The notes beneath the pieces were generated by a model. That model was not told the DNA's origin. It worked only from the letters and a program-made list of their open reading frames with translations, and ran no database searches. The position numbers and the translations under genes were made by a program. Below, piece after piece: positions 60,284 to 64,000 of a stretch of DNA of 64,000 bases; position 1 is the stretch's first letter, and every line of letters starts with the position of its first letter. Location of the stretch: the NCBI RefSeq assembly GCF_028368975.1, contig NZ_JAQNDM010000002.1:2738007-2802006 (forward strand), given 5' to 3'. Origin of the DNA: Stigmatella ashevillena. Lineage in GTDB: Bacteria > Myxococcota > Myxococcia > Myxococcales > Myxococcaceae.

Positions 60284-61339
60284 TTACAGGAGCTTCATCA
60301 GCTCCGCGCGCTTGGTGCTGTACTCGTCGTCGGAGAGGACGCCTGCCTTGTGCAGCTCGTGCAGTTCCTTCAGACGCTGCGCCGGGGTACGGGAATCCCC
60401 GCCGCCTGCGGCCTCGGGCGCCGGGCCCTGAGGCGCCTGGCGAGCCTGCTGCTGGTTGTTCGCGAACATCTGAGCCATGCCCATGCCCATGCCGAGGCCC
60501 ATGCCCTGGAGCGCGCCATCCGAGCCGCTGCCGTGGCCGCCGCCCTTCGCCATGCCCTCGGAGGCCCCCAGCATCGCCTGCCCCTGGGCGTAGTTCTGGA
60601 AACCGCCCGCCATGCGCGAGTAGGCCGCGTCCTTGGAGAACTTCTTGAGCGTGGCCTCGTCCTCTTCCTTGATGCTCACGTGGAAGTTGCCCATGCGCAC
60701 CACGGTGAGCCCGTAGCTGTCCACATGCGGCTTGAGACCGGCGATGACCTCGGTTTCGATCTCCTCGGTGTACGCGCCGCTCGTCACGTCCAGCAGCGGC
60801 CAGCGCTTCTTCACCAGCAGCTCGGCGATGCGGTCGCGCGTCACCTTGAGCACCTGGCTCTTGAACCACCCCACGAAGTCGTCGTTGCTGGAGCGGCCCA
60901 TGCCCACCAGGCCCACCACCAGCCGCTCCGGCTCGGTCACCCGGATGGAGAAGTCGCCGTACACCATCGTGCCGATGCCCAGGCCCGTCTCCGGATCGCG
61001 CACATCGCCAATGGGCCCGCCGAACTTCAGCCCGGTGTGCTCGCGCGTGGAGATGAAGAAGATCTCCGAGATGAAGAGGTCTCCCCCGGTGAACTTCTCC
61101 AGGAGCCGGGACAAGAACGGAATGTTCTTCGTGTCCAGCTGGTGCCGACCCGGCCCCAGCTTGCCCTCGACCTTGCCGTCCTTGACGAAGAGGGCGACCT
61201 CATCCGCGTCAACGGTGAGCTGCGTCAGCATCCGGACGTTCTTCTCCGGATACTTGAAGATGATCTCTCCCTTGGCCTCGTCCGCGCGGGCAATGAAATT
61301 GCGCTTCGTCTCGCCTTTGATCGTGTCGAAAAGACCCAT
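60284..61339 (-). CDS. SPFH-domain protein with C-terminal SHOCT-like segment
   Basis: A 351-aa cytoplasmic protein of the SPFH/Band-7 (YdjI/virion-core-like) group. The body (about 1-240) has GLFDTIKGETKRNFIARAD, VDADEVALFVKDGKVEGKLG and GPGRHQLDTKNIPFL. After a Gly/Met-rich linker (about 245-300) a short helical SHOCT-like end appears: AQRLKELHELHKAGVLSDDEYSTKRAELMKLL in part. SPFH proteins often form membrane-associated rings or scaffolds. No membrane helix is seen. AGGCGAAGCGAG precedes the ATG. Confidence 0.85.
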   Translation of the reverse strand: MGLFDTIKGETKRNFIARADEAKGEIIFKYPEKNVRMLTQLTVDADEVALFVKDGKVEGKLGPGRHQLDTKNIPFLSRLLEKFTGGDLFISEIFFISTREHTGLKFGGPIGDVRDPETGLGIGTMVYGDFSIRVTEPERLVVGLVGMGRSSNDDFVGWFKSQVLKVTRDRIAELLVKKRWPLLDVTSGAYTEEIETEVIAGLKPHVDSYGLTVVRMGNFHVSIKEEDEATLKKFSKDAAYSRMAGGFQNYAQGQAMLGASEGMAKGGGHGSGSDGALQGMGLGMGMGMAQMFANNQQQARQAPQGPAPEAAGGGDSRTPAQRLKELHELHKAGVLSDDEYSTKRAELMKLL

Positions 61340-61517
61340 CTTGCTCGCTTCGCCTCCGTCCGGACCGCGTCACCTGTAAGAACCCACGCCGCCGTATCTT
61401 CTATACGGATAGCGGCCAGGGGAATTGCATGCTCGCCCTTCGGGCGGGCCCCTGCCTACCCGCAAGATGCCAGTTTTACTCGGAATTGCCTAGCCGACCG
61501 AGAAAGCGCCCCCCCGC

Positions 61518-62318
61518 TCAGCCCCACCGGCTGATGAGCCGTTCACGATCCAGCAGTCGGACGCTGGCCACCAGGAGCACCCCATCCAGCAGGAGCACCA
61601 CGAAGCCCTGGAGGGCGTAGTAGCCCACCCCCGCGTTGAGCCACCCCGCGATCTGCCCTCCCACCAGCCCCACCAACGGCAGCACCACCAGGGCCGAGAG
61701 TTGCTGGGCCGTGCGCGCCTCGGACACGCGCGCGGAGAGCAGCACCGCCACGCCGTTGCCAAAAAAGGCGAACAGGGGCGCGAGCACGAAGATGCCAAAG
61801 GTCCACAGCGCATTGGGCATCAGCGGCGCTTGCACCAACGGCCACGCCACCACGTCCACCCCCACGCAGAACACGAAGAAGGCCACCCAGGAGATGCCCA
61901 CCGCGGGCACGAGCGAGGCCAGGCTCTTGCCCGCCACCAGTTCGGCGGCGGTCACCGGCGAGGAGAGCAGGGGCTCCAGCGTGCGCCGCTCCTTCTCCCC
62001 CGCCACGCTCTGCGAGGAGATGAGGATGGGGACGAAGACCGGCATGACCAGGAACATCCCGAACCAGTCGGTGAGCGTCTTGTCGATGAGGAACAGCGCC
62101 GCGTTCTCCCCGAGGAGCAAGTCCTGGTTGTAGTACTGGGCGATGACCCGCAGGTTGGGATCGTCCGGACGCGCCGCATACGCCCACACCACGCCAATGG
62201 GGACCAGGACGAACACCAGGGGCAACACCCCCATGGACAGCAGCAGCCCCACGTTCTTGCGCAGGTCCAGAAAGTCCTTCCAGAAAATGGCCAGGGCTCG
62301 CTTCGGCCGGAACGCCAT
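61518..62318 (-). CDS. ABC-2 type transporter permease (NatB-like)
   Basis: A 266-aa permease with six or so membrane helices: about 20-45, 85-105, 130-155, 165-190, 200-225 and 240-255. Motifs include LVMPVFVPILISSQSVAGEKERRTLEPLLSSPVTAAELVAGK as read in part (SVAGEKERRTLEPL), the conserved sequence of ABC-2 exporters. Begins at ATG 62318, 2 bp after the ATPase stop, so subunits are coupled. Substrate unknown; Na+ or lipid/drug export are possible. Confidence 0.9.
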   Translation of the reverse strand: MAFRPKRALAIFWKDFLDLRKNVGLLLSMGVLPLVFVLVPIGVVWAYAARPDDPNLRVIAQYYNQDLLLGENAALFLIDKTLTDWFGMFLVMPVFVPILISSQSVAGEKERRTLEPLLSSPVTAAELVAGKSLASLVPAVGISWVAFFVFCVGVDVVAWPLVQAPLMPNALWTFGIFVLAPLFAFFGNGVAVLLSARVSEARTAQQLSALVVLPLVGLVGGQIAGWLNAGVGYYALQGFVVLLLDGVLLVASVRLLDRERLISRWG

Positions 62319-62320
62319 GC

Positions 62321-63238
62321 TCACACCCTCCCCTGCCGGATGAGTTCCAAGTAGACCTCTTCCAGAGGCCGGTGCGCGGGAATGGCGCTGTGCACCCGCG
62401 CGCCCGCGTTCACCAGGCAGGCCAGCACGTCCGGCGCCTGGGACTCCTCGGTGAGCAGCACCCGCAGCTTGCCCCCCTCGCTCAGCACATGGGGCTTGAA
62501 CGGCAACGCGTCCAGCACCGTCACGAAGCGCTCCGCCTCCCCCTCCACCCGCACCTCCAGGGACAGCCCCGCGCGCCGCAGCTCGCCCAACGGGGCCAGC
62601 GCCAGCAGGCGGCCCTGGATGATGGCGACCCGCGAGCACAGCCGCTCCACCTCCGCCAGGTTGTGCGAACAGAGCACGATGGTGCGCCCCTCCGAGGCCA
62701 GCTCCGCCACCGCGTCCCTCACCACGCGCGCCGACTCCGGATCCAGACCGGAGGTGGGCTCGTCCAGGAAGATGACCTGAGGGCCGTGCACGAGCGTGCG
62801 CACGATGGCCAGTTTCTGGCGCATGCCCTTGGAGAACCCGCCACAGGCCTCGTCCTCCCGCCCCGCCAGCCCGAAGCGCTCCAGGTAAGAGCGAACGCGA
62901 GGCCACGTGGCCGCCTCGTCCAGTTCGTGCAGCTTCATGAAGAAGCGCAGGTTCTCCCGCGCCGTCAGCCGTTCATACAGCCCGGGCTGTTCCGTGAGCA
63001 GCCCCACCGCGCCCCGCAGCGCCTCGCCGTCGGTCCGGATGGAGTAGCCCCCCACCGTGGCCTCTCCCTCCGTGGGCTGGAGCAACCCGGTGAGCATGCG
63101 CACCGTGGTGGTCTTCCCCGCCCCATTGGGCCCCAACAGGCCGAACACCTCGCCGGGCAGGACATCGAACGTCAGCCCCTCCACCGCGGTGCGCGTTCCG
63201 AACCGCTTGGCGAGTCCCCGAACCTGAATGCCGCTCAA
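62321..63238 (-). CDS. ABC transporter ATP-binding protein
   Basis: A 305-aa ATPase: Walker A GLLGPNGAGKTTTVRML, Q-loop LLTEQPGLYERL, signature FSKGMRQKLAI (variant of LSGGQ), Walker B VIFLDEPTSGLDP and the H-loop VLCSHNLAEVERL. The C-terminal part (about 215-305) has the accessory domain seen in NatA-like exporters. TTG start at 63238 overlaps the stop of the preceding gene by 4 bp (TTGA). Partner permease follows by 2 bp. Confidence 0.93.
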   Translation of the reverse strand: MSGIQVRGLAKRFGTRTAVEGLTFDVLPGEVFGLLGPNGAGKTTTVRMLTGLLQPTEGEATVGGYSIRTDGEALRGAVGLLTEQPGLYERLTARENLRFFMKLHELDEAATWPRVRSYLERFGLAGREDEACGGFSKGMRQKLAIVRTLVHGPQVIFLDEPTSGLDPESARVVRDAVAELASEGRTIVLCSHNLAEVERLCSRVAIIQGRLLALAPLGELRRAGLSLEVRVEGEAERFVTVLDALPFKPHVLSEGGKLRVLLTEESQAPDVLACLVNAGARVHSAIPAHRPLEEVYLELIRQGRV

Positions 63239-64000
63239 TCGATGGTCACCAGGATGAACTTGTTGTTGATGTCGCGATCGATGACCTTGACGCTCTTGCC
63301 AGCACCCACGGCGTTGCTCAGCACGCTGAGCCGGTTGTGCTCCACCAGGGCCCACTCACGGCCCGGCTGGGCGGCATAGTTGCGCATGCGCGCCGAGGAA
63401 TCTCCCCCCCGGAACTGCTCCACCGTGTTGCGCGAGTAGAACGTCTCGCCCCGCCAGTTCATCATGAAGGCGGCGATGGGCTCTCCAGGCTGGCGCTGGC
63501 GGTAGTAGCGCCAGAACAGATCCCTCTGCGTCCAATGGTGGGACAGGCTCACCCAGTGGTACCAGTTGAACCAGACCGCGAAGAGCAGCGCGAACAGCCA
63601 GAAGCTTCCAAAGAGCACGCTTCGCGTCTGCCGGAGGGCCGCCACCACGCTGATCCCTCCGCCCACGGCGAAGGCGAATCCCAGCCCCTTCTTCACATTC
63701 ACCGGGTCCATGAGGACCCGCAGCAGCGCGTCCTCGCCGAGCGGCCCCCCAAAGCCCTTCCAGCAGAGCAGCCCTCCCGCGAGGACGTAGACCGCGGTCA
63801 GCAGCAACAGCCCCACACGGTCCTCGTTGCCCTTGCGCAGGGCATGCCAGACGGTGAAGGCCCCCACCACCAGCAGGCCTGCTCCGGACAGCCCCAGCGC
63901 GGACATGCTCCCGCGGAGCACCACCGCCGTCAGGGTGCTCGCCCCCGCCAGCACCAGCAGCAGCGCCAAGACCTGCCCGGCGTAGGACTTCTCCTTCTCG
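63235..64000 (-). CDS. Polytopic membrane protein, C-terminal part (cut by window edge)
   Basis: An open frame from the window end to the stop at 63235, 255 codons with no start within the window. It has several hydrophobic helices and a large terminal domain rich in aromatic residues: WTQRDLFWRYYRQRQPGEPIA, FMMNWRGETFYSRNTVEQFRG and the end VIDRDINNKFILVTID. Arrangement of helices plus a C-terminal extracytoplasmic domain resembles GT39/PMT-type glycosyltransferases, but this is only a guess. It overlaps the ABC ATPase start and likely forms an operon with the exporter. Confidence 0.5.
   Translation of the reverse strand, partial: EKEKSYAGQVLALLLVLAGASTLTAVVLRGSMSALGLSGAGLLVVGAFTVWHALRKGNEDRVGLLLLTAVYVLAGGLLCWKGFGGPLGEDALLRVLMDPVNVKKGLGFAFAVGGGISVVAALRQTRSVLFGSFWLFALLFAVWFNWYHWVSLSHHWTQRDLFWRYYRQRQPGEPIAAFMMNWRGETFYSRNTVEQFRGGDSSARMRNYAAQPGREWALVEHNRLSVLSNAVGAGKSVKVIDRDINNKFILVTID

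Overview
The window is very GC-rich, gene-dense chromosomal DNA that looks myxobacterial (Myxococcota, probably suborder Cystobacterineae). Signs of this are DUF4388 and TPR proteins, an HD-GYP regulator, a Ser/Thr kinase and a PP2C phosphatase, proteins with DAGTPDAGT-type linkers, WAVG-repeat and FG-GAP lipoproteins, and many GTG or TTG starts. I saw no tRNA, rRNA, CRISPR array, insertion sequence or prophage. Long ORFs opposite the real genes are high-GC shadows and were left out. Genus and species were not determined.

Layout. 1-3354 (minus): translation/transcription operon rimP-nusA-ylxR-infB (infB cut by the window edge). 3568-7952 (plus): Nit-type amidohydrolase, then an envelope signalling operon (FecR lipoprotein, LysM protein, Cache-HAMP-HD-GYP sensor), then a DUF971 protein. 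7961-10797 (minus): panB-panC-smpB-sspB, joining pantothenate synthesis to ribosome rescue and delivery of tagged proteins to ClpXP. 10959-13887: deoxynucleoside kinase, rsmA, tsaD. 13932-22387 (minus): two large DUF4388 proteins, one a response regulator with C-terminal TPRs, the other a 1840-residue protein with an enormous RLAEEA-repeat helix, a J domain and TPRs. 22421-25451: trmL, DUF192, PP2C phosphatase, sugar dehydrogenase lipoprotein. 25793-42576: secreted and surface proteins, including two DUF1111 di-heme oxidoreductases, interspersed with a MurU/AmgK-like pair, cystathionine beta-synthase and a transmembrane Ser/Thr kinase. 42715-50322: two RlmI-type methyltransferases, FxsA, YkgJ-type protein, glycerate kinase, and an NAD-salvage pair. 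50448-52439: modular chitinase. 52761-54631: small operon of a secreted hydrophobic peptide, a DUF5819/SdpA-like protein and an HTTM/SdpB-like membrane protein. 54771-58857: pyrophosphatase, EpmA, zinc peptidase lipoprotein, AlkB. 58937-60148: subtilisin-fold protein lacking its catalytic residues. 60284-64000: SPFH protein and an ABC exporter with a partial membrane protein.

The most notable items are the SDP-like peptide toxin candidate with its two dedicated processing genes, the pseudo-subtilase with substitutions at Asp, His, oxyanion Asn and Ser, and the giant RLAEEA helix protein. The SDP assignment rests on gene content, order and peptide features read from the sequence and needs profile searches and chemistry to confirm.
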